From: Roseateles_B sp041913905
Lineage (GTDB): Bacteria > Pseudomonadota > Gammaproteobacteria > Burkholderiales > Burkholderiaceae_C
Direction of reading: 5' to 3'
NCBI GenBank assembly: GCA_041913905.1
Contig: JAYSEK010000008.1
Location: 62,001-126,000, forward strand
Length of the DNA stretch: 64,000 bases
Shown in pieces: positions 1 through 9,022 of the stretch. The notes under the pieces were generated by a model. It had not been told where the DNA came from. It saw nothing but the letters and a program-made list of their open reading frames with translations, and did no database searches. Position numbers and translations under genes: made by a program. Every line of letters starts with the position of its first letter. Positions within the stretch are counted from its first letter, which is position 1.

Positions 1-42
1 GTCCGCGACATCTACCAACGCCTGCCCGACAAGGTTGCCTGA
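1..42 (+). CDS. C-terminal 13 residues of a gene entering from the left
   Basis: An open frame from base 1 encodes VRDIYQRLPDKVA and stops with TGA at 40-42. The next gene starts at 47 on the same strand, so the two are probably co-transcribed. Sensor kinases are often paired with a response regulator, so this could be the tail of one, but 13 residues cannot show that. Confidence 0.4.
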   Translation, partial: VRDIYQRLPDKVA

Positions 43-46
43 ACCC

Positions 47-1396
47 ATGAACGAAGGAACGAGCGGCGGACCGGGCGAGGATGCGGCGAGCGACATACCT
101 GCGGGTGCCGGCACCGCGTCGGCCATCCTGGCCCTGCTGAGCGCCAGCAAGGACCTGCACGGGATCGCCTACTTCCGCGCCATCACGGCGGCCCTGGCCG
201 ATCAGCTGGGCGCCAGCCACGTGATCCTCGGGCGGCTGGACCTGAACGGCGAGCGCCGCCAGGTCGTGCTGCTGGCCTACCGGCGAGAAAACGACTGGGG
301 GCCCGAGCTGGCCTATGAGCTGCCCGGCACGCCCAGCGAGCAGATCGCCGAGGGGCGCGTCTGCTATCACGCCAATGCGGTGCAGCAGGCCTATCCGGCC
401 GACATCCTGCTGGCCGAGTTGGGCATGCAGAGCTACCTGGGCCTGCCGCTGCTGGACGGCGACGGCCGCGTCATTGGTTTGCTGTCCGTGCTGGACCGCC
501 GCCCCATGAGCTGGGAGCGGCGGCTGTTCGCACTGGAGCTGCTGCAGGCCGTCGCCGGACGCTGCAGCGCCGAACTCCAGCCCCTGATCGCCCGGCTGCA
601 GGAGCAGCGCCTGCTGCGCGAGCACGGCGAGCGCGAGCTGCGCGCCACCGCGCGCCTGATCGAGCAGGAACGCATGGCCGCCCTGGGCAGCCTGGTGCCT
701 GGCATGACGCATGACATCGCCTCGCCCATCGGCGTGGCCGTCACGGCCTGCTCCGGGCTGGACGAATTCGCCCAGCACCTGCTGACAACCCTGCGGGCCG
801 GCAAGCTCAGCGCCACCGAGGCTGCTGAGCTTGCCCAGCGCATCGCCGATGCCAGCCAGCTGGCCGGCGCCCACCTGCGCCGGGCCTCGGATCTGCTGTC
901 CGGCTTCAAGACCTACGCCACGGACCAGGCGCAGCAGAAGGTCGGCACCTTCGACCTCAGCGACTACCTGCGCAACATCGTGCGCGTGCATGGCGCTCTG
1001 CTCAAGGGTGCCCGGGCGCGGCTGGAGCTGGATCTGCCCGCGGCCGCACCGGTGGTGATGTGCGCGGGCCAGCTCTCGCAGCTGCTGGCCAAGCTGATGC
1101 GCAACAGCTGTGCCCATGCCTTCGAAGGCATCGGCGACCGCCGCATCCAGCTCAGCGCCAAGCTCGAGGGCGAGTGGGTCCGGCTGCACTACCGGGACAA
1201 CGGCCGCGGCCTGCCGCCGGCACTGCGTGAGCAGTTGCTGCAGGGCTGGGGCACGGTGCAGGACCAGGGCCTGGGCCTGCATCTGGTGGCCCAGCTGTGC
1301 CAGATGATGCATGGGCGCATCCAGCTGGACCCGGATCCGCGGCCAGGCACGGGCTATATCATCGAGCTCCCCGTCAATACGCCAGGGCAGGACTGA
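47..1396 (+). CDS. GAF-domain sensor histidine kinase
   Basis: A 449-residue soluble sensor kinase. Residues about 40-180 have a GAF-like make-up ending in GLPLLDGDGRVIGLLSVLD. A short coiled linker (EHGERELRATARLIEQERM) leads to a dimerisation region with the H-box MTHDIASPIG; His222 is the likely phosphorylated residue. The ATPase domain follows, with an N-box (LMRNSCAHAF) and G-boxes (YRDNGRGLPP, QGLGLHLV). There is no signal peptide or membrane segment, so it should sense something in the cytoplasm. I chose the ATG at 47, four bases after the upstream stop, over an in-frame TTG at 35 that overlaps that stop. The ligand is unknown. Confidence 0.85.
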   Translation: MNEGTSGGPGEDAASDIPAGAGTASAILALLSASKDLHGIAYFRAITAALADQLGASHVILGRLDLNGERRQVVLLAYRRENDWGPELAYELPGTPSEQIAEGRVCYHANAVQQAYPADILLAELGMQSYLGLPLLDGDGRVIGLLSVLDRRPMSWERRLFALELLQAVAGRCSAELQPLIARLQEQRLLREHGERELRATARLIEQERMAALGSLVPGMTHDIASPIGVAVTACSGLDEFAQHLLTTLRAGKLSATEAAELAQRIADASQLAGAHLRRASDLLSGFKTYATDQAQQKVGTFDLSDYLRNIVRVHGALLKGARARLELDLPAAAPVVMCAGQLSQLLAKLMRNSCAHAFEGIGDRRIQLSAKLEGEWVRLHYRDNGRGLPPALREQLLQGWGTVQDQGLGLHLVAQLCQMMHGRIQLDPDPRPGTGYIIELPVNTPGQD

Positions 1397-1458
1397 GCAC
1401 GCGGCTGCGGCCGCCCAGTCATGAGCCGCACTGCCCTGCGACCTGCCACGCCAGACGC

Positions 1459-2280
1459 ATGCGCCGCCTGCTGCACGAAATCCGCCTTTTCTTCATTGCC
1501 CTGCAGTTCTTCACCCGGCTGCCGATACCGGCGTGGGTGGGCTTCGAGCCCGCCTGGCTGCAGCAATGTGCCCGTCACTTCCCGGCCGTGGGCGCGCTGG
1601 TGGGGCTGTTCAGCGCGGCAGCATTGGGGCTCGCGCTGCAGCTCTGGCCGCCGCTGGTCGCCGCACTGCTGGCCATCGCGGCCAGTGTCTGGCTCACCGG
1701 CGGCTTTCATGAAGACGGCTGGGCCGACACCTGTGACGGCCTGGGTGGCGCCGTCAGCCGCGAAAAGGCCCTGCTGATCATGAAGGACTCGCGCCTGGGC
1801 AGCTACGGCGCGCTGGGCCTGATCCTGATCTTGGGCCTCAAGGCGGCGGCCCTGGCGGCCCTCGCCCAGCGTTCCGCCCTGCTGGCCGCGACCTTGCTGG
1901 CCTGGGGCCACATGGCCTCGCGGCTGGCCCCCCTGCTGCTGATGCGCACTCTGCCCTATGCCGGCGATGCCGAGCATGCGAAGGCCAAGCCTCTGGCCAC
2001 GCAGATCGGTTGGGGGTCGCTGGCCGCGGCACTGCTCCTGACCGCGCTCCTGAGCCTGCCGCTCTTGGCCGCTCCCTGGCCGCCTCAGCCCGTGCTCGCG
2101 CTGCTGGGTACGCAGCTGGGCGCAGCAGCCCTGGGCCTGCTGTGGATGCATCGCTGGCTCAAGCGCCGGCTCGGCGGCTACACCGGCGACAACCTCGGCG
2201 CGAGCCAGCAGCTCAGCGAGCTGCTGCTGCTGCTCGCAGCGCTGGCCGCGCTGCCGCACCTGGGCCTGGCCGGGCCCTGA
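1459..2280 (+). CDS. cobS: Adenosylcobinamide-GDP ribazoletransferase
   Basis: CobS joins adenosylcobinamide-GDP to alpha-ribazole (or its phosphate), the last assembly step of the cobalamin nucleotide loop, in the inner membrane. The 273-residue product has the family motif GGFHEDGWADTCDGLGG near residues 75-91 and several hydrophobic segments rich in Leu and Ala. I chose the ATG at 1459 (MRRLLHEIRLFF) because it matches the usual family start; the frame is open further upstream. The CobC-like gene starts four bases after its stop, so the pair looks like one operon. No other cobalamin gene is visible. Confidence 0.92.
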   Translation: MRRLLHEIRLFFIALQFFTRLPIPAWVGFEPAWLQQCARHFPAVGALVGLFSAAALGLALQLWPPLVAALLAIAASVWLTGGFHEDGWADTCDGLGGAVSREKALLIMKDSRLGSYGALGLILILGLKAAALAALAQRSALLAATLLAWGHMASRLAPLLLMRTLPYAGDAEHAKAKPLATQIGWGSLAAALLLTALLSLPLLAAPWPPQPVLALLGTQLGAAALGLLWMHRWLKRRLGGYTGDNLGASQQLSELLLLLAALAALPHLGLAGP

Positions 2281-2284
2281 GCGC

Positions 2285-2821
2285 ATGCGCAGTGCCTGCA
2301 CCGTCTGGCGCCATCCGCGCCCCGAGGGCGTCCGGGGCCGCTGCATCGGCGCCCGCAGCGACGTGCCCGTGCACTGGCGCCGCGCCAAGCGCCTGGCTCG
2401 GCGCATCCAGGCCCATGCGCGGCGGCATCGCCTGCCGCATGAGATCTGGACCTCGCCGCTGCGGCGCTGCGCGGACGTGGGGCGCTGGCTGGCACGCTGG
2501 GGCTGGCGTCATCGCCTCTGCGAAGACCTGCGGGAAATGGACTTCGGTACCTGGGACGGACGGCGCTGGGCCGACATCCCCAAGGCCGAGATCGACGCCT
2601 GGGTGGCGGATTTTCTCGACTTCGCGCCGATGCACGGCGAGTCTCTGGCGGCACTGCTGGACCGCGTCGCGGCCTGCGAATTGCCCGCGAACGCCCTCGT
2701 CATCAGCCATGGGGGATGGATGCTGGCGAGACGATGGCAGCTCATGCATCCGCAACAGCCGCCATCAGCTGCCAGTTGGCCGCAGCCACCGCGCTACAGC
2801 GAGGCGTGGGCGCTGGGCTGA
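2285..2821 (+). CDS. cobC: Histidine phosphatase, probable alpha-ribazole phosphatase
   Basis: A 178-residue histidine-phosphatase-superfamily protein. The catalytic histidine lies in VWRHPRPEG near the N-terminus, where most relatives have RHG; RHP is seen in CobC-like members. The second-half histidine is in VISHGGWML, and the acidic LREMDFGTWDG motif sits between them. CobC removes the phosphate from alpha-ribazole-5'-phosphate or cobalamin-phosphate, next to the CobS step. Its position four bases after cobS supports that role over a general phosphoglycerate-mutase-like activity. Confidence 0.8.
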   Translation: MRSACTVWRHPRPEGVRGRCIGARSDVPVHWRRAKRLARRIQAHARRHRLPHEIWTSPLRRCADVGRWLARWGWRHRLCEDLREMDFGTWDGRRWADIPKAEIDAWVADFLDFAPMHGESLAALLDRVAACELPANALVISHGGWMLARRWQLMHPQQPPSAASWPQPPRYSEAWALG

Positions 2822-2900
2822 GCGCGCTGGCGTCAATCAGTGCACCGTTCAATGCACCGATCAGCACGCCGATCGCTGCGCCAGGCGATGTGCCGTCCGT

Positions 2901-3155
2901 TCAGGCCGCCGCCTGCGTCAGCCGCAGGAACTTCTGCATCAGCGTCTCGCGGCTTTCCACGTGCTCGGGATTGACCGGGATGCAGGCCACCGGGCACAGC
3001 TGCACGCACTGCGGCTCATCGAAATGGCCGACGCATTCGGTGCACTTGGTCGGATCGATCTGGTAAAACTCCTCGCCCATGGAGATGGCCTGGTTGGGGC
3101 ATTCGGGCTCGCAGACGTCGCAGTTGATGCATTCGTCGGTGATCATCAGTGCCAT
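2901..3155 (-). CDS. YfhL-like 4Fe-4S dicluster ferredoxin
   Basis: An 84-residue ferredoxin starting MALMITDECINC. The first cluster ligands are CINCDVCEPECP. The second set is CTECVGHFDEPQCVQLCP, with the insertion between cysteines seen in YfhL/Alvin-type ferredoxins, and the C-terminal helical tail is also typical. It transfers single electrons in the cytoplasm; the partner is unknown. It lies 22 bp after coaD on the same strand, a pairing I recall as common in betaproteobacteria. The ATG at 3155 follows a purine-rich stretch (GAGGACGAGGGCAG on the coding strand). Confidence 0.9.
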   Translation of the reverse strand: MALMITDECINCDVCEPECPNQAISMGEEFYQIDPTKCTECVGHFDEPQCVQLCPVACIPVNPEHVESRETLMQKFLRLTQAAA

Positions 3156-3177
3156 GGCGGTACTCCTGCCCTCGTCC

Positions 3178-3678
3178 TCAAGCCAGCTTGGCCACGCGGT
3201 CCGCGAGGCGCGCGCTGACCGAGGGCGAGACGAATTGCGAGACATCCCCGCCCAGCTTGGCGATCTCGCGCACAAAGGTGCCGGAGACGAACTGGTACTG
3301 GTCCGAAGGCGTCAGGAAGACGGTCTCGACATCCGGCATCAGCTTGCGGTTCATGCCGGCCATCTGGAATTCGTAGTCGAAGTCACTGACCGCGCGCAGG
3401 CCGCGCACTACCACCTTGCCGCCATGCTGGATCACGAAATCGCGCAGCAGGCCGCGGAAGGCGATGACCTCCACGTTCGGGTAGGCCGACGCCACCTCAC
3501 GGGCGATTTCCAGGCGCTCGTCCGGCGAGAACAGCGTGTTCTTGTGATGGCCGGCGGCCACGGCCACGATCAGGCGTTCGAAGAGATGGCTGGCGCGGCG
3601 CATCAGATCCTCATGGCCCAGGGTCATGGGATCGAAGGTGCCGGGATAGACGGCGGTCAGCACGGTGGCAGAGGTCAA
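3178..3678 (-). CDS. coaD: Phosphopantetheine adenylyltransferase
   Basis: CoaD makes dephospho-CoA from 4'-phosphopantetheine and ATP in CoA synthesis. The 166-residue product has the nucleotidyltransferase motif YPGTFDPMTLGH near the N-terminus, the conserved VVRGLRAVSDFDYE core, and the ISSxxVR-equivalent VSGTFVREIAKLGG. I start it at the TTG at 3678: the coding strand has AGGAG six bases upstream, and the length then fits the family (about 160). The frame stays open to 3771, but that would add an unlikely 31-residue leader. Confidence 0.92.
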   Translation of the reverse strand: MTSATVLTAVYPGTFDPMTLGHEDLMRRASHLFERLIVAVAAGHHKNTLFSPDERLEIAREVASAYPNVEVIAFRGLLRDFVIQHGGKVVVRGLRAVSDFDYEFQMAGMNRKLMPDVETVFLTPSDQYQFVSGTFVREIAKLGGDVSQFVSPSVSARLADRVAKLA

Positions 3679-3833
3679 CGCGGGCTCCTGGTCGTCGCAA
3701 AGGAATCGGGAGTCATGAAGCGGATGCAGGGGCGACGGCCCCAGGATTATCCCTCGCGCCCGGCCCCGCACCGGTGGCAGGGTTTCACGCGCCGGGATGC
3801 CTCATGCGCACGGGCTGGGTGCCGCGTCAGACT

Positions 3834-4457
3834 TCAGGCCAGCTCGACGCGCCGGAACAGCGCATAGTGCACCGCGCCGGCCTTGCCGCTGCGATGTGCC
3901 ACCAGACCCAGCTCCGGCGCCGGCGCCAGCGGCTCAGGTGATTCGACGTAGAGATAGCCGCCCGGCACCACCAGCGGCGCCGCCGCGCGCAGGGCCGGCT
4001 CGAACAGGCCGGCATCGAAGGGCGGATCCAGCAGCACCAGCTCGAAGCAGGCCGGCGCGCTGCGAGCCATCCAGGCCAGGGCATCCACGGTCTCGACGCG
4101 CAGGGTCTCGGCCTTCAAGCGCGCTCTGGAGGCATTGAGGCTGCGCGCCAGCTCGCCGTCGCGCTCCAGCAGCAGTACCTCGCCTGCTCCGCGTGAGGCG
4201 GCCTCGAAGCCCAGTGCGCCGCTGCCCGCAAAGGCATCGAGCACACGCCAGCCGCTCAGGTCCTGGCCCAGCCAGTTGAACAGCGTCTCGCGCACCCGAT
4301 CCGGCGTCGGGCGCAGGCCCGGCTTGTGCGCCACCGGCAGCTTGGAGCGTTTCCATTGGCCGCCGATGATGCGGACCTCGGCGGGCGCCAAGCGCGGCGC
4401 GCCTTGCGGCTTGTTTCGCTGCGGCTGGCTGGATGCCGGTGTCGAACGAGGTTTCAC
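3834..4457 (-). CDS. rsmD: 16S rRNA (guanine966-N2)-methyltransferase
   Basis: RsmD methylates G966 of 16S rRNA using S-adenosylmethionine. The 207-residue protein has a basic N-terminal tail, the family block IIGGQWKRSKLPV, the SAM loop VLDAFAGSGALGFEAASRGA, and the catalytic motif LLDPPF. The start is GTG at 4457; its last base pairs overlap the hisF stop in a GTGA arrangement, so it is probably translated by coupling to hisF. The 155-bp gap to coaD leaves room for a separate promoter there. Confidence 0.92.
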   Translation of the reverse strand: MKPRSTPASSQPQRNKPQGAPRLAPAEVRIIGGQWKRSKLPVAHKPGLRPTPDRVRETLFNWLGQDLSGWRVLDAFAGSGALGFEAASRGAGEVLLLERDGELARSLNASRARLKAETLRVETVDALAWMARSAPACFELVLLDPPFDAGLFEPALRAAAPLVVPGGYLYVESPEPLAPAPELGLVAHRSGKAGAVHYALFRRVELA

Positions 4458-5233
4458 AGCCGCACCTCGATCCCGCGCGAAGCCATCAGCGCCTTCGCCT
4501 CGCCCACCGTGTGCTGACCGTAATGGAAGATGCTGGCCGCCAGCACCGCGTCGGCGCCGCCGATCTGGATGCCTTCGACCAGGTGTTCCAGCGAGCCCAC
4601 GCCGCCCGAAGCGATCACGGGCACCGACACGGCATCGCTGACGGCCCGGGTGAGCGGCAGGTCGAAGCCGATCTTGGTGCCGTCGCGGTCCATGCTGGTC
4701 AACAGGATCTCGCCGGCACCGAACTCGGCCATCTGGCGCGCCCACTGCAGGGCGTCGAGCCCGGTGTTCTTGCGACCGCCGTGGGTGTAGACGTCCCAGC
4801 CCTCGCCGCGGGCGGCGAGCTCATCGCCCTGGCGGCGCTTGGCGTCGATGGCCACGACGATGCACTGTGCGCCGTACTTCTGCGAGGCCTCGCGGATCAG
4901 TTCCGGGTTGGCCACGGCTGCCGAGTTGAAGCTGACCTTGTCCGCCCCCGCATTGAGCAGGCGTCGCACATCGGCCACCGAGCGCACGCCGCCGCCCACG
5001 GTCAGCGGGATGAAGACCTGCGAGGCCACCGCCTCGATGATGGGCAGGATCAGGTCGCGGCCCTCGCTGGTGGCGGTGATGTCCAGGAAGGTGAGTTCGT
5101 CCGCGCCCTGCTCGTTGTAGCGGGCGGCGATCTCCACCGGATCGCCCGCGTCGCGCAAGGCCTCGAAATTGACGCCCTTCACCACGCGACCACCGGTCAC
5201 GTCCAGGCAGGGAATGATGCGTTTGGCCAGCAT
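4454..5233 (-). CDS. hisF: Imidazole glycerol phosphate synthase, cyclase subunit
   Basis: HisF, with the glutaminase HisH, turns PRFAR into imidazole glycerol phosphate and AICAR. The 259-residue TIM barrel begins MLAKRIIPCLDVTGGRVVKG, with the catalytic Asp in CLDV; the second catalytic Asp lies in VVAIDAKRR. The phosphate-binding loops GGGVRSV and ASGGVGSLEH are intact. It is the last his gene of the leftward operon here, 81 bp after hisA, and its stop overlaps the rsmD start. hisI and hisE, which often follow hisF, are absent at this spot. Confidence 0.97.
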   Translation of the reverse strand: MLAKRIIPCLDVTGGRVVKGVNFEALRDAGDPVEIAARYNEQGADELTFLDITATSEGRDLILPIIEAVASQVFIPLTVGGGVRSVADVRRLLNAGADKVSFNSAAVANPELIREASQKYGAQCIVVAIDAKRRQGDELAARGEGWDVYTHGGRKNTGLDALQWARQMAEFGAGEILLTSMDRDGTKIGFDLPLTRAVSDAVSVPVIASGGVGSLEHLVEGIQIGGADAVLAASIFHYGQHTVGEAKALMASRGIEVRL

Positions 5234-5314
5234 GGTGTCGGTTCAGGTCTTTCAAGAACAAGGGCCGCTGCGCAAGCGGCCCCATGATTCAGGCGGATTC
5301 AGATGAGACTGGGG

Positions 5315-6064
5315 TCAGGCCTGGGCTTCGGAGAGCTCGTCGGCGCGCTTCTGCGCCGCGGCCAGGTCGAGGTCGCCGGTGTAGATGGCGCGGCCGCAGA
5401 TCACGCCTTCCACGCCTTCGCTCTCGACGGCGCAAAGCGCCTCGATGTCCTGCATGTTGGAGAGACCGCCGGACGCGATCACTGGAATGCTCAGGGCCTG
5501 CGCCAGCTTGACCGTGGCCTCGATGTTCACGCCGCTGAGCATGCCGTCGCGGCCGATGTCGGTGTAGATCACGCCTTCGACGCCGTAATCCTCGAACTTG
5601 CGGGCCAGGTCGATCACCTCATGGCCGGTGAGCTTGCTCCAGCCGTCCGTCGCGACCTTGCCGTCCTTGGCGTCCAGGCCCACGATGATGTGACCGCCGA
5701 AGGCCGAGCAGGCGTCCTTCAGGAAGCCCGGGCTCTTGACCGCGGCGGTGCCGATGATCACGAAGGACAGGCCGTCGTCCAGGTAGCGTTCGATGGTGTC
5801 GAGGTCGCGAATGCCGCCGCCCAGCTGTATGGGGATCTCGTCGCCCACCTCGCGGATGATGGCCTTGATCGCCGGCTCGTTGACGGGTTTGCCCGCGAAG
5901 GCGCCGTTGAGGTCCACCAGGTGCAGGCGCCGGGCGCCAGCATCGACCCAGCGCCGGGCCATGGCCGCAGGGTCCTCACCGAAGGTGGTGGAGGCGTTCA
6001 TGTCGCCTTGTTGCAGGCGAACGCATTTGCCGTCTTTCAGGTCAATGGCAGGGATCAGCAGCAT
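5315..6064 (-). CDS. hisA: ProFAR isomerase
   Basis: HisA isomerises ProFAR to PRFAR, the HisF substrate. The 249-residue TIM barrel opens with MLLIPAIDLKDGKCVRL, whose Asp8 is the catalytic acid/base, and has the second Asp in VGLDAKDGKV. The phosphate loops LGGGIRD and ASGGLSN are present. It sits between hisH and hisF in the usual order, after a 96-bp gap from hisH. Confidence 0.97.
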   Translation of the reverse strand: MLLIPAIDLKDGKCVRLQQGDMNASTTFGEDPAAMARRWVDAGARRLHLVDLNGAFAGKPVNEPAIKAIIREVGDEIPIQLGGGIRDLDTIERYLDDGLSFVIIGTAAVKSPGFLKDACSAFGGHIIVGLDAKDGKVATDGWSKLTGHEVIDLARKFEDYGVEGVIYTDIGRDGMLSGVNIEATVKLAQALSIPVIASGGLSNMQDIEALCAVESEGVEGVICGRAIYTGDLDLAAAQKRADELSEAQA

Positions 6065-6160
6065 GGCCGAAATGCAGGTGGTGGGGGAAGGGTTGAAGAG
6101 AAATTCAGGGGACGGAGAAAAGCGGCACTCATGCGGGGATGCGGGAGTCGGGGGACGTCC

Positions 6161-6811
6161 TCATGGCTGCCAGTGCAGGAAGTTGCGGTACAGGGCCAGG
6201 CCCAGCGCGGCGCTTTTCTCAGGATGGAATTGGGTGGCAAAAATGTTATCCCGGGCCACGGCGCAGGTAAAGCGCTCGCCGTATTCGGTCTCGGCCGCAC
6301 TGTGGCCCGGCTCCGACGGAACGGCGTAGTAGCTGTGCACGAAGTAGTACCAGGCGCCGTCCGGCACGCCGGCGAAGACCGGGTGCGGCCGGCTCTGGAA
6401 CACGCGGTTCCAGCCCATCTGCGGCACCTTGTAGCGGCTGCCGTCCGGCTGCAGGCGGCCCTCCAGCTGGAAGCGCTTCACATGGCCGGGGATCAGGCCC
6501 AGGCCCGGGGTGTCCTGCTCCTCGCTGTGCTCCAGCAGCATCTGCATGCCCACGCAGACGCCCATCAGCGGCTTGCGCGCCGCGGCGTCGAGCACGGCCT
6601 CCTGCAGGCCGGACTCACGCAGCTCGCGCATGCAGTCGCGCATGGCGCCCTGACCCGGCAAGACGATGCGCTCGGCCGCGTAGACCTCCTCCGGCTTCGA
6701 GGTGATCAGCACCTCCACGCCCTGCCCGTCGGCGGCATGGATCACCGCCTGGGACACCGAGCGAAGATTGCCCATGCCGTAATCCACTACCGCAACAGAT
6801 CGCGTCGCCAT
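6161..6811 (-). CDS. hisH: Imidazole glycerol phosphate synthase, glutaminase subunit
   Basis: HisH releases ammonia from glutamine for HisF. The 216-residue class I amidotransferase begins MATRSVAVVDYGMGNLRS, has the nucleophile Cys in MGVCVGMQ, and His/Glu of the triad in QFHPEKS near the C-terminus. Its ATG at 6811 shares one base with the hisB stop (TGATG), a classic coupled start. The frame is open to 6913, but that stretch is hisB in another frame. Confidence 0.96.
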   Translation of the reverse strand: MATRSVAVVDYGMGNLRSVSQAVIHAADGQGVEVLITSKPEEVYAAERIVLPGQGAMRDCMRELRESGLQEAVLDAAARKPLMGVCVGMQMLLEHSEEQDTPGLGLIPGHVKRFQLEGRLQPDGSRYKVPQMGWNRVFQSRPHPVFAGVPDGAWYYFVHSYYAVPSEPGHSAAETEYGERFTCAVARDNIFATQFHPEKSAALGLALYRNFLHWQP

Positions 6812-7410
6812 CACAGACTGCCTTTGGTCGAAGGGATGATGCCGGCCGAGCGCGGATCCAGCGTCATCGCCATGCGCAGCGCACGGCCGAAGGCCTTGAA
6901 CATGGTCTCGCACTGGTGGTGGGCGTTGTGCCCCTTGAGGTTGTCCACGTGCAGGCTCACCAGGGCATGGTTGACGAAACCCTGGAAGAACTCATAGGTC
7001 AGCTGGGTGTCGAAGGCACCGACGCTGCCAGCGCTGAACTTGACGTCCATCTCCAGCCCGGGGCGCCCGGAGAAATCCACCACCACGCGGGACAGGGCCT
7101 CGTCCAGCGGCACGTAGCTGTGGCCGTAGCGGGTGATGCCCTTCTTGTCACCAATGGCCTGCGCCACCGCCTGGCCGAGCGTGATGCCCACGTCCTCGAC
7201 CGTGTGGTGGCCGTCGATGTGCAGGTCGCCCTGGGCTTCGATCTCGAGGTCGATCAGCCCATGGCGGGCGATCTGGTCCAGCATGTGGTCGAAAAAGCCG
7301 ATGCCGGTGGACAGCTTGGCCTCTCCGGTGCCATCGAGATTGACGCGGACGCGGATCTGCGTCTCCTTGGTGTCGCGGCGGACTTCGGCAATGCGCGGGG
7401 CGGTGCTCAT
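6811..7410 (-). CDS. hisB: Imidazoleglycerol-phosphate dehydratase
   Basis: HisB dehydrates imidazole glycerol phosphate to imidazole acetol phosphate. The 199-residue protein is the monofunctional form without the phosphatase domain. The metal-binding histidines are in FFDHMLDQIARHG, DGHHTVED and GHNAHHQCE. The C-terminus ends TKGSL. It lies 30 bp after hisC and is coupled to hisH. Confidence 0.97.
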   Translation of the reverse strand: MSTAPRIAEVRRDTKETQIRVRVNLDGTGEAKLSTGIGFFDHMLDQIARHGLIDLEIEAQGDLHIDGHHTVEDVGITLGQAVAQAIGDKKGITRYGHSYVPLDEALSRVVVDFSGRPGLEMDVKFSAGSVGAFDTQLTYEFFQGFVNHALVSLHVDNLKGHNAHHQCETMFKAFGRALRMAMTLDPRSAGIIPSTKGSL

Positions 7411-7440
7411 GATCAGGACTTCGGCAGGTTCAGGGCAGGT

Positions 7441-8547
7441 TCAAGGCAAATTCAAGGCTTGCAGCGTGGCTTGCAGGGCATTCAGCAGCGTCTGGTTCTC
7501 CACCGGCGTGCCGATGGTGATGCGCAGGCAGTGCTGCAGCAGCGCATGCAGGCCGGAGACGTTCTTGACCAGGACGCCGCGGGCCTTCAGCCCTGCGAAC
7601 ACGGCCGCGGCATCCGGCACCCGCACCAGCAGCATATTGCCCTGGCTGGGAAAGGCCTGCACGCCGCGCAGTTGCTGCAGGGCCGCATAGACGCGCTCGC
7701 GCTCGGCGCGCAGCGCCGCGGCCTGTTCGGCATAGACGGCCTCATGCTCCAGCGCGAAGAGCGCAGCCTCGGCGTTGAGCACGCTGACGTTGAAGGGCGG
7801 GCGCAGCTTCTCGACCTGGTCGACCAGCTCACGGCGGCCCATCAGGTAGCCGATGCGCACGCCGGCCAGGCCGAACTTGCTCATGGTGCGCATGACCAGC
7901 ACCTTGGGATGGCGCTGCATCAGACCCATGGCGTCGCGCTCGGCAAAGGGCTGGTAGGCCTCGTCCAGCACCACCAGGCCGGGCGCGGCCTCGACCAGGC
8001 GCTCGATCACGTCCGCGTCCCACAGATTACCGGTGGGATTGTTGGGATGCGAGAGGTATAGCAGCGCGGGCTGCTCGGTGGCGATGGCGTCCAGCATCGC
8101 CGCCTCGTCCAGCTCGAAATCCGGCCGCAGCGGCACGCCCACGAAGCGCAGATGCTGGTACTGGGCCGAGATGCCGTACATCACGAAGCTCGGCAGGGGC
8201 GACATGATGACCGCGCCCGGCCGGGCCACGGCCAGGCTCAGCAGGGAGATCAGCTCGTCCGAACCGTTGCCCAGGGTCAGGCCGTAGCCTTCTTGCGGCA
8301 GATGCGCATGGCGGGCCAGCGCGGCGGCCAGCTGCTGCGTCCCCTCGGCGGGATAGCGGTTCAGCGCCACGCGGCCCAGGCGCTCGCCCAGTTGCTGCTG
8401 CAGCGCCTCGGGCAGCTGGTAGGGGTTCTCCATCACGTCCAGCTTGACCAGGCCGGCGCCGGACTGCACCGGGTAGGCCTGGGTCTGGCGCACGTCTTCG
8501 CGGATGCGGGACAGGGCTTGGCTCAGTTCGTCCATGACAGCGTCCAT
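7441..8547 (-). CDS. hisC: Histidinol-phosphate aminotransferase
   Basis: HisC transaminates imidazole acetol phosphate to histidinol phosphate using PLP. The 368-residue fold-type I enzyme has DVMENPYQLP near the N-terminus, VVLDEAYQPF, the PLP lysine in MRTMSKFGLAGVRIGY, and C-terminal RITIGT. I start at the ATG at 8547; an ATG four codons later (8535) is equally possible, and the longer open frame reaches back into the VapC gene. Because VapC and VapB lie directly upstream, hisC may be read partly from the toxin-antitoxin promoter. Confidence 0.94.
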   Translation of the reverse strand: MDAVMDELSQALSRIREDVRQTQAYPVQSGAGLVKLDVMENPYQLPEALQQQLGERLGRVALNRYPAEGTQQLAAALARHAHLPQEGYGLTLGNGSDELISLLSLAVARPGAVIMSPLPSFVMYGISAQYQHLRFVGVPLRPDFELDEAAMLDAIATEQPALLYLSHPNNPTGNLWDADVIERLVEAAPGLVVLDEAYQPFAERDAMGLMQRHPKVLVMRTMSKFGLAGVRIGYLMGRRELVDQVEKLRPPFNVSVLNAEAALFALEHEAVYAEQAAALRAERERVYAALQQLRGVQAFPSQGNMLLVRVPDAAAVFAGLKARGVLVKNVSGLHALLQHCLRITIGTPVENQTLLNALQATLQALNLP

Positions 8548-8560
8548 GAAGGTTCCGGGG

Positions 8561-9022
8561 TCAGGTCTTGCCTGCGCCGAACAAGGCCTCGGGCGCGGCT
8601 TGCAGGGGATTGAGGATCTGCACGCTGTCCAGCTGCAGGCCATGGGCCAGCTCCAGGCTCAGCAGCACCTCGCAGCCCTGGGCCTTGGCCGCGGCCACGA
8701 CCAGGGCGTCCGGATAGGCCAGGCCGAATCGGCTCTCGATGGACCAGGCACTCTCCACGGTCGCGTGGTCGATGGCCCAGGGTTGCCAGCGCTGGTAGCG
8801 CCGCACCTCGGCCCGCGCGTCGCCATTGGGCATGGCCGGCAGCAGCCGTGTGGTGACGAGGCGGTAGAAATCATTGAGCACCTGGGTGGAGACGCGACCA
8901 GCGCGGCGCTGCCAGAGCTCGCGCAGCCAGGCCAGGACCAGGGCCTGCTCGCCCGGCCGCGCGCCGTCCTCGCTGAGGATCAGCACCGAGGTGTCGACGA
9001 AGACCAGGAGCGCCGCGCTCAC
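8561..9022 (-). CDS. vapC: VapC-like PIN-domain toxin
   Basis: A 153-residue PIN-domain protein, probably an RNase that cleaves tRNA or rRNA and is blocked by the upstream antitoxin. The metal-binding acidic residues are Asp10 (FVDTSVL), Asp51 (QVLNDFY), Asp105 (YPDALVV) and Glu124 (LSLEL, where many VapCs have SEDL). Its ATG overlaps the antitoxin stop by four bases (ATGA). It ends 13 bp before hisC. The acidic site looks complete, so it may be active. Confidence 0.88.
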   Translation of the reverse strand: MSAALLVFVDTSVLILSEDGARPGEQALVLAWLRELWQRRAGRVSTQVLNDFYRLVTTRLLPAMPNGDARAEVRRYQRWQPWAIDHATVESAWSIESRFGLAYPDALVVAAAKAQGCEVLLSLELAHGLQLDSVQILNPLQAAPEALFGAGKT